Notes: generated by a model not told the origin, from the sequence alone. Shown: positions 52,577 through 64,000, counted from the first letter of the stretch. The stretch: 64,000 nucleotides of DNA from Enoplosus armatus (GCF_043641665.1 NC_092201.1:4807501-4871500); one strand, 5' to 3'. Numbers and translations are program-made.

Positions 52577-52755
52577 GACCTGATGATGGCGCTAGATGAA
52601 ACATTAAGAGATTGTTTAAGTTATTAAAAGGAGGAGACATGAATGTCCGAACCACATTTCAGGGCAATCCATCCAACATATCACTCAAAACCATGAACGT
52701 CAACCTCAGGAGATCACCAATCATTAGGATTCATCATCTGGGGACCATGAAAACA
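52577..52755 (+). repeat. Fish repeat family B, copy 3
   Basis: ACCTGATGATGGCGCTAGAT, GGGCAATCCATCCAACATAT, CACTCAAAACCATGAACGTC, AACCTCAGGAGATCACCAAT and GGGGACCATGAA match the middle of the dispersed repeat whose other parts are at 25066-25160 and 34101-34470. Confidence 0.65.
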
Positions 52756-54558
52756 AAGTGGGCCGACCAGCAAACTTTATCCAGACAGAACAACAGATTG
52801 ACGATGGCAAGAGGGCAGTGATTTATTCTTGACATCAGGTACATGGTGCCTTCATTTGGCCATCATTCCTGTTTACCAGCTTGAGGCAGGTCTGTAATTA
52901 GGACAGCAACACTTTCAGGAGTACAGTTTGACTTTTATTGCCTATAGAAGTCAGCAGCCTGCAGCTCATTGGCTTGCCATTAAAAGTAGATGGATTAACA
53001 CTTTGGCACTTTTAATGCATCACACATACTGCAGTGTAATCTGTTGTAAATCTACAAAACTCTCAATGGGATATTCACCATCGTGTCGATGTCTAGTGTT
53101 TTCTGCTACCTTTTGAAAAATATTACAAGTATTCCCCTTAGTCTTGATCCTCTGCGTGGTTTTAAGCCGCTTTTGTATCTGCAGTGGCTTTTGCTTTGTC
53201 GAACAAGCAAAACATCCTGTCAGAAACAAAAAAAAAAGATAGAAGAGCAGTCTTAGACTTTGTAAGCTTGGATTTTGTCCCCCGAAATACCAAGCGCTCT
53301 TCCTGTTGGCTAATTGCTTGTTAGTGCTCCTGGCCCACGAGAAGAAAAAGTCACACAGGGCTACTTCAAAAAACACCCACACAAGCAGCATCTGCAGAGG
53401 CACAGTGAGATATTAAGACATCCTGTCATGTTGGCGCCGTTTACAAGAACTTGTGACACCAGCCTGAGCGGTTACCCCCCTGCTGCTAAAGTTGCAGCAC
53501 AAAAATTAGAGAGGAAAAGTTATCACCCAATCATTTCATTCCTATTGTCTTTCTTTCCTTTTTTTCCCCACTGTGTATGTATATGTATGTACCCCAACTG
53601 TGTGTGAATGTGTAATATCTATATAAGTCAGGGGAAGCTTGATTCCACCTTTTTTTTTTGTCTCATGTCTTACAATCTCCCATCATGGAGGAATTAGGCC
53701 TGCTGGCAATTACAATAACCCCTTTCTGCCAAGGTCTGATGGGAGCAGACGGGCACACTGAATGTTTTATGGAGCCAACGATAACGGCAGAGCCAGAGCT
53801 TGAAGTAGCCGGCTGGAATTATCTGGTACAGAGGCTTAGAGTAATTAAGAGCAAGGAATGGCCGCCCGACATTATTGCTGGATGAGCGGCAAGACTGAGG
53901 AACACCTGAGGCTTTTGGAAGCAGAACACATTCAAAAGGGATCTCCAGAGATTTCGAGGGTAGTACTACAACTGCTGCTGCCGCTGTCTCGACTGAGCTG
54001 CTGTTCATAATTTTCACAATGACTGAAATGTATGGTTCGATTATGCTGACGTGGAATGGAGACAAACAATGCTAGGGTGAAGTATCTAGCATTGTGAGTT
54101 AGCATTACCAAAGACAATTTAAAGCCAGTTCGATCAAATAAAACAATCTTTTGTAATGATATATCATGACACGATATATCACAATACACAAATGTGCCAA
54201 TAATGCATAATGGAGCTCAAAATGGAGTGCAGCATGAACTAAATCTGATGAGTTATAACTGCCTAGAGGTGCTGTGTATTTGCATACAGGGTGCAATTAA
54301 TTATCATCTGTTAACAGAAGTGACCGGTGTTGACGGGTTTGTGGTCTTTAAAAAAACTGTCCCAGTCCAGCTGCAGAAATCTAAACAGTTTGTGTGAAGA
54401 TGTTTGAAATAGAGTTTATGGCCAACCGAGGTGAAGAATCTTCTTACCACCTTTCTGAGGACATTCTGATCCAGACATGAAACTATGATTTTCAAGACGT
54501 ATAAGGTACGGATGAATACATGAGGGATTTTGCAGTCATGGTTTGTTTTCATTTCAAC

Positions 54559-54891
54559 TTTAAAGCTGCTAAAATCAAACGTTTTACTTTAAAAATGGAT
54601 CACATGAACATGTAACGTGTTAACAAACCCACAAATAATTATCACCCGACTACAAAGTATTTTATCTTTCAGCTCACTGTTTTGATTTTACTGATATGAT
54701 TAAGTCTCACTGCTCTCATCAGCAGGCAGCTGTTTTAAGTGAACTAAAAAATCACTGTGCGTGCTAGCTGGAACATTTAATGGCGAAAGAAACAGTTGAT
54801 AGAAACCAAAAAAGAGCTAAAAGTTTGCCATATCAACAGCTTGTTTGCGCTGCCCCCAAGTGGCCAAGAAATCTGTTAATGCAGCTTTAAA
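54559..54891. mobile_element. Probable MITE with TTTAAAGCTGC ends
   Basis: TTTAAAGCTGC at 54559-54569 is exactly reverse-complemented at 54881-54891. Internal words AGCTAAAAGTTTGCCATATC, AACAGCTTGTTTGCGCTGCC and CCCAAGTGGCCAAGAAATCT match a dispersed fish repeat. Length 333 bases, no coding capacity. Confidence 0.6.
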
Positions 54892-57800
54892 ATAATCTTC
54901 TGCTACTGCCTTCACTAAGTCTGAACATTGAATGTGTTCTCCTCACTCTGTGTCACCTGAGTGTTTGACCCACAGACTGACAGCAAATCGTAGCTCAACA
55001 CTGCTGTGATGTTTGCAGACACGGGAGTGAAACACATCGCTTTCATGTCTCACACATATCAAATCCTCCCCACGTGTGCTATGTAGATCAGTATTGAGGT
55101 TTTCAGATGCATTCTGAATCACATGAGATGTGGGTCCACGCAGACCACAGACTTCTGGGAGCTGCTGGACTCATAGAATAGATTTTTTGAGCAATTACAG
55201 GGTCACTGAATCCATTTGTATGTTGATGAAATATGCTGACACAATGCTGTAAGTAGTGCTTAGTCCATTGATTCTGAGTCTTTTGTTACAAATGCAATTA
55301 CACTGGTTTGTTTCGTCTAACTCTCTCTGTCTGCTTGATAATGACCTTAAGGAGGAATCTCCCTCCTCCCATCCTTTCCAATCAATGCCACTTCGTGCGG
55401 TGGTTTAGTGGCACTTCATATTGTAAAGCTCTGCAATCACTCAGCATCTGATAAGGAGCACAGCTAAAGTGTACACTGGCCATTTGTCCCACTAGCTAAA
55501 GATACAGCACCTGCATGTGGATACAGTTTACATGGACATTTAAGGTTATGAAACCATATTCAGATAGATGTGTGAGTCGAATACATCCTCATCCTGTCAG
55601 TCTTCTCACTGGCACAACCTTCATCCACTCATACAGATACAGGCTTGTACTGCATGTTCACTGTTATGTAAAAAAAAAAAACCTTCATAGAATCTCTTTT
55701 CATCTCTCCCACCGAATTTACACACGTTAGCAGAGCCAATCTTCTGTTTCTGCTCAATTAGACCTTCCTTCAACACCCAGCCGCCGATGCTGCGTGGACT
55801 TCCCGGCTCATCCACACAGAGCAAAAATAACATTGTAATTGCGAGAAAAAAATAAAATAAATAAGTGTGTAATGACAGAAAAAGAAAGCGATTAGAGCAG
55901 GGGCTCAGTGCAAATAGAGGAGCCTACTGCGGCTGAAAGCGTGATAATTAGACATTCCTTTCTGTGTGCGCCAGCTACACAGATTCACTAATGTGCACTG
56001 TGCAGCCGCTCTACAACCAAGAAGCTTATGTCCATGGAATGAAACATCCCATCGGCTAAATTTAACTTTTTACAAAAGCAACCTCCCCTCTGACACTGTT
56101 TCCACCGCTGCCAAAAACACAGATTTAGGAATACGTGTGCAACGTGCGTTCATGGTAGGCAGGAGCGTTGGCACGAGCCTCCTCCTTCAATCTCTCCTCC
56201 ATGTGAGTGAGACCAAGAAAGAGTCATACATTTTGTTTTGTACATATTTAGCTATTATAAAGCAGCGTGTTGGTTTACGTCCTCATAATTTCAATATGAA
56301 AGAAAACAGCAAACACTCAGTCGAGGATCGTACCTGTCCATGTCTTGTTTTCAACACACGGGGCGCTAAGCATCATTTTTAGACACAACTACAAAAATCT
56401 GTGGTTGATTCTTATGACATGGAAATTCTGTGACAGATTTTAGTGAATATGCTCCCCACGTATGTCACTTTACTCTCATCTGCATTGACCAACATGCCAA
56501 TGGTCAATATTCAAGCAGAATTGCTGGCCAAGCACGACATACAAATCAATGCAAGCCATTGTTTGATATCACAGTCAAGCATATTGACACCTCCAGTAAA
56601 AAAAGTGTCTATAATATCTGCATCTCTATTGTAATATCAATAGATTTAGGAAAGGACGATGTCTGACCTCGGTAAACCTCAGAGGGCTGGCAGAAATTGA
56701 AAAACCCATCAAATAAGTCAAATAATCAGTGCATCCAAACCTCATCCATCAACATCAGGGTGTCCAACGGGATGACAAGTGGAGATGGAGCGCAACAAGT
56801 CCGAGAAACTTCTACAAACTAGAGCGACACATTGGTAAGATTGGTGGAACACCAAATTATGCAGCCTTATTTAAGATCTTAATATTTTCGGTGGATGTAA
56901 GAGGTTTTTTTTACGTGCACTCAAATGTGCTTCACTCCTTAAAATGACACAAAGGTAACTAAGGCTAAGGATGTCAAAAGGTATTTCATAATACTGAGAA
57001 AGTTGGAGTTGTTACAGAGGACGTGGGGAGGAGTGCAATAGCCATTGTAGAAGTAGTTGCAACATGGCGATACGAAAATACAATGACTGTCAATAACTGT
57101 ATGATTATAACATACAGTTATATTATACAATAAAAATATGAGCTTTCAGAGACAGACATATGGTATTATTGAAAGCTTATTATTTTGTTCTTGGCCATTT
57201 GAGGCATTTAATCATATCTAAAAAAAAAAAGAAGAAAAGAATCTTCACTCTTGCTGTGCTTTACGAGCCTCTGTGATTTTATCAAGTGATTTATGAAACC
57301 AAAAGGTTTTTTGTGGTCCTACACATTGTGTTTTCTAAGGAAACATAATAGGCTGTCAAAAATATTTTATCTACTGGTAAACAAAAGGCTCTTCTGTAAT
57401 GCATTTGTAAGCAGATGGCACCCAGTCATGATCAAGTATCCACCAAAACATTTCAGAGAAAATCACCAATTTATGTATTTCTTTTTTCAGTACAGCAACT
57501 GTGTTCAGTTTGATGTTGGTTTCTTTTTCATAGCAATGATGATAAACACTATTCTGCACATAAAAAATATGAACTCTGGAGTCGTCACTTGTTCCCCTGC
57601 AGTGCTGTTTCCAAAACAACAGTGCATGGCTGAAGTGATGGAAACTTTCTAATGGATTCCAGACGGCAGCAAAATGCAAATCCTCCTCTTTTTGGCCAGA
57701 CACCAAATCAAAATCCTAATTGGAGATCTGCTTGAATGTGCAAAGAACAAAACCAGCATCGACCTACACACCCGGGGACAGACAGCGACAATGGCAGATA

Positions 57801-59619
57801 CGAAAGGCGACATTTGTCCTTATTTGTTTACCTGCCATCTCTTCAAACAAAACCAATTACGCCAGCGACTTAATCAAGGTCAAGCCACAGCACTCACTCA
57901 TACGCTGCACAACAAAGTGCCAAATGAATATCGCATCTCTGCACAGCCTGGTGCTACAGGTGAATTGTATCTGCAGTATTCTCGGTTGTAAATATCCACT
58001 TAAATACCAGTACTCTGTCTTATCATGAAGTCCTTCAATCCACAGCAACAAGGAGGCTCACACAGATACTTTACAACCGAAGAATCCTTTTTGTTTTTCT
58101 TCCCATATTTAGAAGCAGCGTCTGAGCCTCAGAGTAACTGGAGTGATCTATATTTTACAAGTGAGAATTACTTTTCTTTTTTACTTACGCTGACTCTCAC
58201 TCTCTTATCAGTGCCAGAGTGGAGTCAAATGATCCAAAACTAGAACCTACCTCCATCCATCACAAGTAGACCTCGTCCCACTGCACTGGTTTATCCAGCC
58301 ACATGATAGGAACAGTAGACATCTACGTGTTTTGGCTGCTCTTCTCATTCACATAGACGCGACTCATTTGCTGCTAAACTGATCTAAAAAAAAAATAGGA
58401 TCTGCGGAAAAGTAGCTTGATGAATTTACCTGCTTTACCTTCAGAATATCGAGTCCTCCAGTAGATTTATGGCATTCATAGCATGATTTGGGAAATCCAC
58501 TCTGCGCATAAAACAGCTCAACTATAAGACACACAATCCGACACGAACCTGCCGCCTCAAGTCTGTTCCGTTTCTTGCGTTGCGCTTTTACGCACGTAGG
58601 CTGTGGCTGCGACGCGAAATCAGCTCATTCTTAAATCGCTTTGTGGATCTCGGTGCACATGTAATAGCACCACTGTCGACTTAAAAACACGGGAATCACA
58701 TGGCAGCAGAAAACACTCCGTGGCGATGATCAAACGCGCTGAAATCAAGAAAGGTTGATCGAATTGAGGAGACAAGAGAGGAGGCTGCTCCAGGGCAAAT
58801 GTAGACTCACGCAGATCTGCATCTCTGCTATGTGGGGATGATTAGACATCAAGGCTTCTTCAGCACAGATGAAAAAGCGGAGAATTGTGGAGAAACCAGC
58901 TGTTTTATGAAGGCAGGAACGAAACGACATGGAGGACTCGCTTTCATCCAAAGCGCATTAGAGTGCCATGAGCGCACACGTTACTGGTAAATCGTTTGGT
59001 GTTTCTTTAGATACACAAGCAAAACATAACTGGTCAAATCGGTCAAAGAAAAACTGTTTAGTTAATCCTAAGGAATGCGGGTTAACAGTGCTTATTGCTC
59101 AGGAGTTGATGAGGCAGTGCGTAATCGACTGTAGGTGCGGGGTGGGTGGATGAATTAGGTTGAAAAATCAAACGATACTACAATATGATTTGATACTGAG
59201 ACGATTTCAGCTGTGGATGCTCAGGAAACTGTACGAAATAACCCACAAATAAAGTTCTGCCCTCCTTTCTCTGTCCGGGACGCGCCAGATGGCACAGGCA
59301 GCTGTGGACGAAGCGTAAAACACGCCGATGTCCTTGTGCTCATCATGCAAAGCCTCCCCAGCAGCAAATATTGGCAGGCCAGTTTTCTACGCGACATTTC
59401 AGCCGATTACAAGGCATCAAATCTTTCACAACAGTCACACAGACCTGGGCTGCTCTGATGAGTTAAAGCTTCCTGAAAATAAAGTTACTCACTTCTGTCG
59501 CTTCTGACACGAAGCACTCTGAAATGTCTGAACTCGTAAAGAACCCCACTCAGAATATTACTGTAATGATCGAGTTTCCATATTCCGGCGTTTTACGCGC
59601 TGAACGACCATGATTACAG

Positions 59620-59765
59620 GTGTCGACAACCCGGCGGTGATAGAGAGACAGTCCCGTATGTGAGAAGTCTCAGGTTCGATCCCTGGCAACACATAGTCCC
59701 TCCTGAGTGTCCTTGAGCGAGACAGCTTATTGAAGCCTGCTGTCCCCTCGCTAAGTCACAAGCGT
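59620..59765 (+). mobile_element. tRNA-derived SINE remnant
   Basis: CAGGTTCGATCCCTGGCAAC (about 59671-59690) carries an intact RNA polymerase III B box (GGTTCGATCCC). It is followed by GAGTGTCCTTGAGCGAGAC, a typical body of fish tRNA-derived SINEs. The A box side is poorly preserved and the tRNA fold is not intact, so it is not a functional tRNA gene. It lies just left of the proposed first exon. Confidence 0.65.
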
Positions 59766-59843
59766 TTTATCTCCTGGCTCTGAGAGAGTCAGGCAAATCT
59801 CGATTGCTTTGGTTTTATGTGAGAAAAGAGGCTGCAGTTCGTG

Positions 59844-59853
59844 AGGACTTACC
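59844..59853 (-). other. Consensus splice donor of the candidate first exon
   Basis: The minus strand reads GAAAGCAG|GTAAGTCC with the GT at 59852-59851, a full match to the donor consensus. The upstream (right) sequence is CpG-rich, as expected of a first exon. Donor matches of this quality are expected a few times per strand in 64 kb by chance, so context carries most of the weight. Confidence 0.4.
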
Positions 59854-60007
59854 TGCTTTCATGCTGTCAGGCTGGTGGCGTCTTTTGGTCCGCTTCATCG
59901 CGCCGTGGCTGCATGTCTGAGGACATGCTTCTGGAGACAGGCTTTGGAGACGAAGCGCGCCTCGGCTGCACGGGAGAAAGTGGGAAGGTGGGGGGAAGTG
60001 TTTGTGC

Positions 60008-60050
60008 AGAGAGAGAGAGGAGGAGGAGGAGGAGGAGGAGGGAGGAGAGA
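60008..60050 (+). repeat. GA/GGA microsatellite
   Basis: GA units followed by about ten GGA units. It is pyrimidine (TCC) in the sense of the receptor transcript and lies within the proposed first exon or core promoter. Confidence 0.9.
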
Positions 60051-60449
60051 GCTATAAGAAGTAGGCTGGCATTTCTTTGACGATAATGACAGTCGTTATT
60101 TGCCTTTTAGATTCGAGGGAAACCAGCTGAGCGTTTATCAAGAGCCAAGAGCAGCAACACGTGATTTAAAATACCAAATAGCCCAAAGCTTTACGTTGCG
60201 TCAATACACCAATTAAACCTCCTGCCAGCATGGTCAGACATATGGCACCAATCTACAAAGGACAACAGTTCATTTAGCCCCTGACTTGGTTGAAGGCACT
60301 GACACTTGTGTGTTTGGAGGCTCCTCCGCCGCGTTTTCATTCTTTTACTTGTTGGGAGAAGAACAAGATTGTGCTTGTGGGTGATAGTGCAGCTTCCATT
60401 GAGAAAAAACGATGCAGACATTACCGCAGCTTTACGCAGACTTTCCAGT

Positions 60450-60470
60450 TTCAGCACCGAGGAGAGCGCA
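60450..60470 (+). promoter_or_regulatory. RE1/NRSE site (REST/NRSF binding motif)
   Basis: The sequence fits the canonical RE1 core TYAGMRCCNNRGMSAG at every position and continues into CGC. Against the 21-base RE1 consensus it matches at 17 of 19 informative positions. REST represses neuronal genes in non-neuronal and progenitor cells by recruiting CoREST/HDAC and Sin3 complexes. It sits about 600 bases upstream of the proposed first-exon donor. The REST-responsive site in the related M4 receptor gene is established; a role here is inference. Confidence 0.7.
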
Positions 60471-61185
60471 CATTTGGAGAGGAGGAAAAAGGCAAAACGT
60501 TGCTCTCGTTGTTTGCAGATTTGTTACCTCTGAAAGATCAGATACAGGAAAAGGGACAACACGAGCCTCTCCTGTCATCCAAAGCACGCTGCAAAAACGC
60601 CGAACTAAAGTCTTTACATTTAATATTCGCTCCTAAAATTCTATTTCCGGAGGGGAAATCCGCCAGTGGGAGGGAGACAAATCAGTTTGCGAACATCTTG
60701 GAGCAAGACAGAATAAATCACTAAACAGTTCCACTTAATTTGACACATTTCTTGAAACTAATTCTAAATGGGAACAATTAAAAGTAGACAAAAGCGGAAT
60801 TAAAAGGATTTGTTCCCTGTGTTTTTCCCGCCTGTTGATGCTCCGAACACATGGCGCGCAGAGGAGCTGCTCTTCGTCACGTTGTGTACATTGTGCCTGA
60901 GCTGCTCTGCCTCCTCTCTCCGAGGACAGCCGCTGAAGCCGAATCACTCCTTTTAGCATAACTGACTGGCACTTATTGAGATTTACCCGCGTCACACTTG
61001 TTTGAAAGGAGAATTCCTGTCTGATTTATTACAACGTTGCATTTGAACATTGGGCTGCGGGAACTTAGTATTTACTTTTTAAACCTGCTACAGAGAAGAG
61101 ATTGTTAGGGAAAATAAACAGAGGATGGGAATGTTTTACTGACATCTACTGGGGAAATAATCTCAAAAGACCTGCTCTCTCTCCT

Positions 61186-61187
<2 letters not shown>

Positions 61188-61232
<45 letters not shown>
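61188..61232 (+). repeat. GT microsatellite
   Basis: About twenty-two GT units. Confidence 0.95.
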
Positions 61233-61234
<2 letters not shown>

Positions 61235-61375
61235 ACAGGTCAGCTGTCTGCCCACAGGAAGCAAAGTTAAAGCTAGTTTCATGCACAATCAGCCCGCTTC
61301 CTCCAGGTCCACTCACCACTGATGGACAGGTAACACCATCTTTATTTTAATGAATATAAAAATAGTTATTGCAGC

Positions 61376-61436
61376 ACCCCCCCCCCCCCCCCCCACCCCC
61401 CACCCCACACACACACACACACACACACACACCCCA
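61376..61436 (+). repeat. C-tract and CA microsatellite
   Basis: Seventeen or more C, then ACCCCCCACCCC, then about thirteen CA units and another short C-rich end. The minus strand has strong G-quadruplex potential. Confidence 0.95.
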
Positions 61437-61599
61437 CCCTCCCACCTCAATCTCACAACTCTATCACTCCAGATTTCATCCCATCACCATTAAGACTTGT
61501 ATTTGTTTTCAAATTCGGAAAAAGAAGCCATTAGGCACAGTTGCCATCCTGTACCTTAGCTGTCAATTAAAACATATCAAGTGGCAGCAATTTGGGAAA

Positions 61600-61625
61600 C
61601 ACACACACACACACACACACACACA
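61600..61625 (+). repeat. AC microsatellite
   Basis: About thirteen AC units. Confidence 0.95.
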
Positions 61626-63639
61626 TAATGCACTTGAATTATTTAACAATGTGGCTCGTGTGGCAACTGAGGAGTATAAATTGGGACGCTGAAATGCGGA
61701 GAGGTTGCAGGAAGGTTGTGTGAAGAAAACAAAAACCTAAATAAGATACAGATAGATTCTTATCTCAGTGACAGATGTCAGACGCAGTTTTACATATTTT
61801 AGCTTTGAGAGAATGCGTTAATGGCTCATGTTAATGCTCCAGGTTGGGCGATATGTTATTGGCAACCACAGTAAATCTGTTCTCCAATCCCATCTGATGG
61901 CCACAGCCAACAAACGTGCTGGGTGACAATCAAAACATCCACCACATGCTATAGTTATTCTTACTCACAGTATATGCACACATACTGCTCATTACTCGCT
62001 CCTTACTCATAAGAGTGTGTGTGTGTCATCGTAAACAGGCACCTAAATGGCCATGGGCGGATCACATGTTGCATATGCACCTGTGTAATGCTGATGAACA
62101 GGAGAAAGGCCGACTCGAGTGCACTGCAATTAGTTGAGGAAAATCCCTGTTATTAACGGAGGCACTACTGCCAAAGTAAGACAGACGGTGAACAAAGAGT
62201 CGCAGCATCCTGTAAATGGCAAATACATCAAAGTGCATGTATAAAATTGGGTGTTAATGTATTTCTAAGGCTGCAGAGAGCTGTCAAGTCAAGAAGTGTG
62301 TATTTAGTTCCTGTCTTCAAGCTCAACTGTAGCTTAGTCTTCTATTATCTCATCATGTATGATCGGTGTACCTACTTGTCAGAGTGTTTTCTACACCTGT
62401 CTCATGTCTGGTATTTGTACATTTGGTCTCCTGCTACCTTTTCAATCACACAACCATGACAAGGGAAGGAAAGCAAGAGGCAATTCAAAAGGCTTCACAT
62501 GACACCTTGAAATGCCTCAGAACATTTGGCTTTAACGTAAACACACAAAGATTGGACAGTTGTAATGGTGATATTCAGGATATTATGCATTCATTCATTT
62601 TAAAGGATGGTTAGCTTTTTATTCTACTGGATTCAGTAAGAGACTGTAGAATCATCCCCCAGTAACTCAAAATAATGTAATGTAATATAAAAACAAAGCT
62701 ACGCATGAAGGATTTACCATTTTATACTTCTCTTCAAACCTTAAAATACATATTCAGGGTGAAGAAATATAATTTTTATACAGTCCCTAAATGTCCAAAA
62801 ATAACAAAACATGGCTGCCCAATTTAATACTGTTGTACTGTTGGTGCTAAATTCATGTTTTATGTGAAAATGAAAAACACCTCCAACACCTGCGACTTTT
62901 TATTTGTTTGTCACGTTTTATTTTGGTGGGCAAGTTTAGGAAAACTCAATTTTTATCTTTTTTTTTCTTCAGATTTCATGTATTTATCATTTTCTTGCAG
63001 TTTTACTGTGTTTTGTATGTTTGCATTTATTGCAGTTATCTAAGTTGTATTAATAATAATCATAAAAAACACAGAATATACAAGGAATACAGTCGTATAT
63101 GTAGGATCAGTGTAGTTAAAGTGAAGTAATAGCTCCCTTTATTAAAGACAGTAAAAGTGCAACAGGTCGCAGACCTTAAGCACATTCATTGATTCGGCTC
63201 AGTTTAGTGGCTAATTGGTCCCTTTTAGTTTGCGGACCATCTTAATGTGATTCTCCACAACAAGTTCTTACATTTAAAATCCATTCTCTTTGTTTAACTA
63301 CTTCAAGTGCTCTCCGCCGTCAGTACAACCTGCTCGAGTTTACAGAGTGCTTATTGATCATCGGACTGTCAATCAATGTGAGCAGCTGTCGAGAGACTTT
63401 TAACTCGCTGTTGAAAAACCTCAAGTGCCACTTTATTAAACAGAAGGATGAAATAATCCTCCTGGCGTCTTAAAGCAACTCTCCACCCTGAGACTTTCTT
63501 TGTAAAGTCTTTCTGGGACTCTCCAAGCTGGAGAGGATACAGCAGATGCATGAAGGTTCATCCTTCGATCACTTGATGAAAATAAGATTGAAGAGAGTCT
63601 GCCTGTCCCTTCAGTGCTGTTCTCCACTAGTCCACCAGA

Positions 63640-64000
63640 TGCCCTCGGTCTCCCTTTCCCCCCCATCACCTGACTGCCCCGCCCACCTCCTCACCTGCAT
63701 CTCATTCCCTCATCAGCCACTCACCATATATACCAGCCTTTTCCTTCCCCTCTTTCTGCCCTTTTTGACCTTTTGCCTGTTTATTGGACTTTGGACTTCT
63801 GCCTGCTGCTTTCGGGATTTCTTTTGCGTGTGTTGGACTGCTCTCTGGTTTTGACCCTTGCCTGTCTCACCTTCCCGTAAGCTTTAATACCTCATTTCTG
63901 TTGTTAAAATCACTGAACTGCATGTGCTCTGCACTTGGGTCCTAATCCCCGTGTTATTCGTGGTTAAAAAATTTTAAAAAAGCCGTGACGGGATGTTGAA
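63640..64000 (+). repeat. Fish interspersed repeat, running to the window edge
   Basis: CTCACCTGCATCTCATTCCC, CACTCACCATATATACCAGC, TTATTGGACTTTGGACTTC, TGCTCTGCACTTGGGTCCTA and a final CCGTGACGG match a dispersed fish repeat I recognise by its TTGGACTTTTGCCTG and CTGCACTTGGGTCC words. No coding frame is preserved. Confidence 0.6.

Larger units (their letters stand above)
35334..59852 (-). other. Presumed first intron of the M2 receptor gene
   Basis: About 24.5 kb with no recognised host protein. Its limits depend on two inferred exons. It contains fish repeats and MITE-like elements listed separately, one unassigned 211-codon frame and purine or pyrimidine tracts. Repeat-free stretches (for example 35.4-38.2, 40.5-47.3, 50.4-52.5 and 55-58.5 kb) look like ordinary non-coding DNA, possibly with enhancers that sequence inspection alone cannot confirm. 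Confidence 0.45.
59853..60960 (-). promoter_or_regulatory. Candidate promoter and first-exon region of the M2 receptor gene
   Basis: CpG dinucleotides cluster here (for example 59890-59975, 60320-60480, 60840-60960) and, more weakly, at 58560-58740 and 59270-59330, unlike the rest of the window. The region includes a consensus donor at its left edge in the receptor orientation, a polypyrimidine (TCC)n tract on the minus strand at 60008-60050 and an RE1 motif at 60450-60470. No TATA box is evident on the minus strand. It could alternatively be an internal CpG-rich exon, with the true start beyond the window. Confidence 0.4.
60961..64000. other. Upstream flank, no gene recognised
   Basis: About 3 kb right of the candidate promoter. 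It holds three CA/GT arrays with a C17 tract, AT-rich DNA at 62.6-63.2 kb and a fish repeat at the right edge. Open frames are short and unassignable. Further upstream exons of the receptor may lie here or beyond the window. Confidence 0.5.

Noticed and set aside
59671..59690. Possible tRNA gene indicated by an intact B box
   Set aside because: No cloverleaf or proper A box is present; the downstream body is SINE-like.
60290..60724. 144-codon plus-strand open frame in the CpG-rich region
   Set aside because: Non-ATG start, no recognisable protein, and reduced stop-codon frequency is expected in CpG-rich DNA.
61369..61692. Pro- and His-Thr-rich open frame
   Set aside because: Translation of the C-tract and CA arrays.
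1..64000. Search for CRISPR arrays, operons, phage, viral or toxin genes
   Set aside because: No regular spacer arrays, bacterial gene clusters or viral structural genes were seen; content and repeats are those of a fish genome.

Overview
The window is vertebrate nuclear DNA, most likely from a percomorph teleost fish. The only gene I can identify with certainty is a muscarinic acetylcholine receptor M2 gene on the minus strand, probably the teleost paralogue chrm2a. Its complete, uninterrupted coding exon lies at 1382-2890 and encodes 502 residues. A strong splice acceptor sits 41 bases upstream of the start codon, so transcription must begin further right. The teleost assignment rests on the protein sequence, on interspersed repeats I recognise from fish genomes, and on abundant CA/GT microsatellites. 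There is no prokaryotic gene organisation, and almost all other open frames are chance frames in non-coding DNA.

Layout from left to right. Positions 1-1381 hold the 3' flank and 3' UTR of the receptor plus a copy of a teleost interspersed repeat. Positions 1382-2931 are the coding exon with a short piece of 5' UTR. Positions 2932-35182 are interpreted as intron. This stretch contains a decayed LINE on the minus strand with a recognisable reverse transcriptase FADD motif (about 7.24-8.46 kb), a probable nested MITE (11.4-11.96 kb), an inverted pair of repeats (18.2 and 19.7 kb), several fish repeats and simple repeats. At 35183-35333 a 151-base segment has a good acceptor and donor in the gene's orientation and is proposed as a non-coding 5' UTR exon carrying a 45-codon upstream ORF. 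Positions 35334-59852 are interpreted as a second intron with more repeats, including a foldback MITE with 51-base terminal inverted repeats (50101-50340) and an unassigned 211-codon ORF (49140-49775). Positions 59.8-61.0 kb are locally CpG-rich and contain a consensus splice donor and a full match to the REST/NRSF RE1 motif. This is my best candidate for the receptor promoter and first exon. Positions 61-64 kb hold microsatellites, a C-tract and another fish repeat, with no recognised gene.

Together this suggests one gene spanning about 60 kb: a distal promoter with a possible REST silencer, non-coding 5' exons, two long repeat-containing introns and a single coding exon encoding a Gi/o-coupled acetylcholine receptor. 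The coding exon is secure. The promoter and upstream exons are inference from splice and motif reading and need transcript data. I found no evidence for a novel defence system, operon, CRISPR array or other exotic locus.
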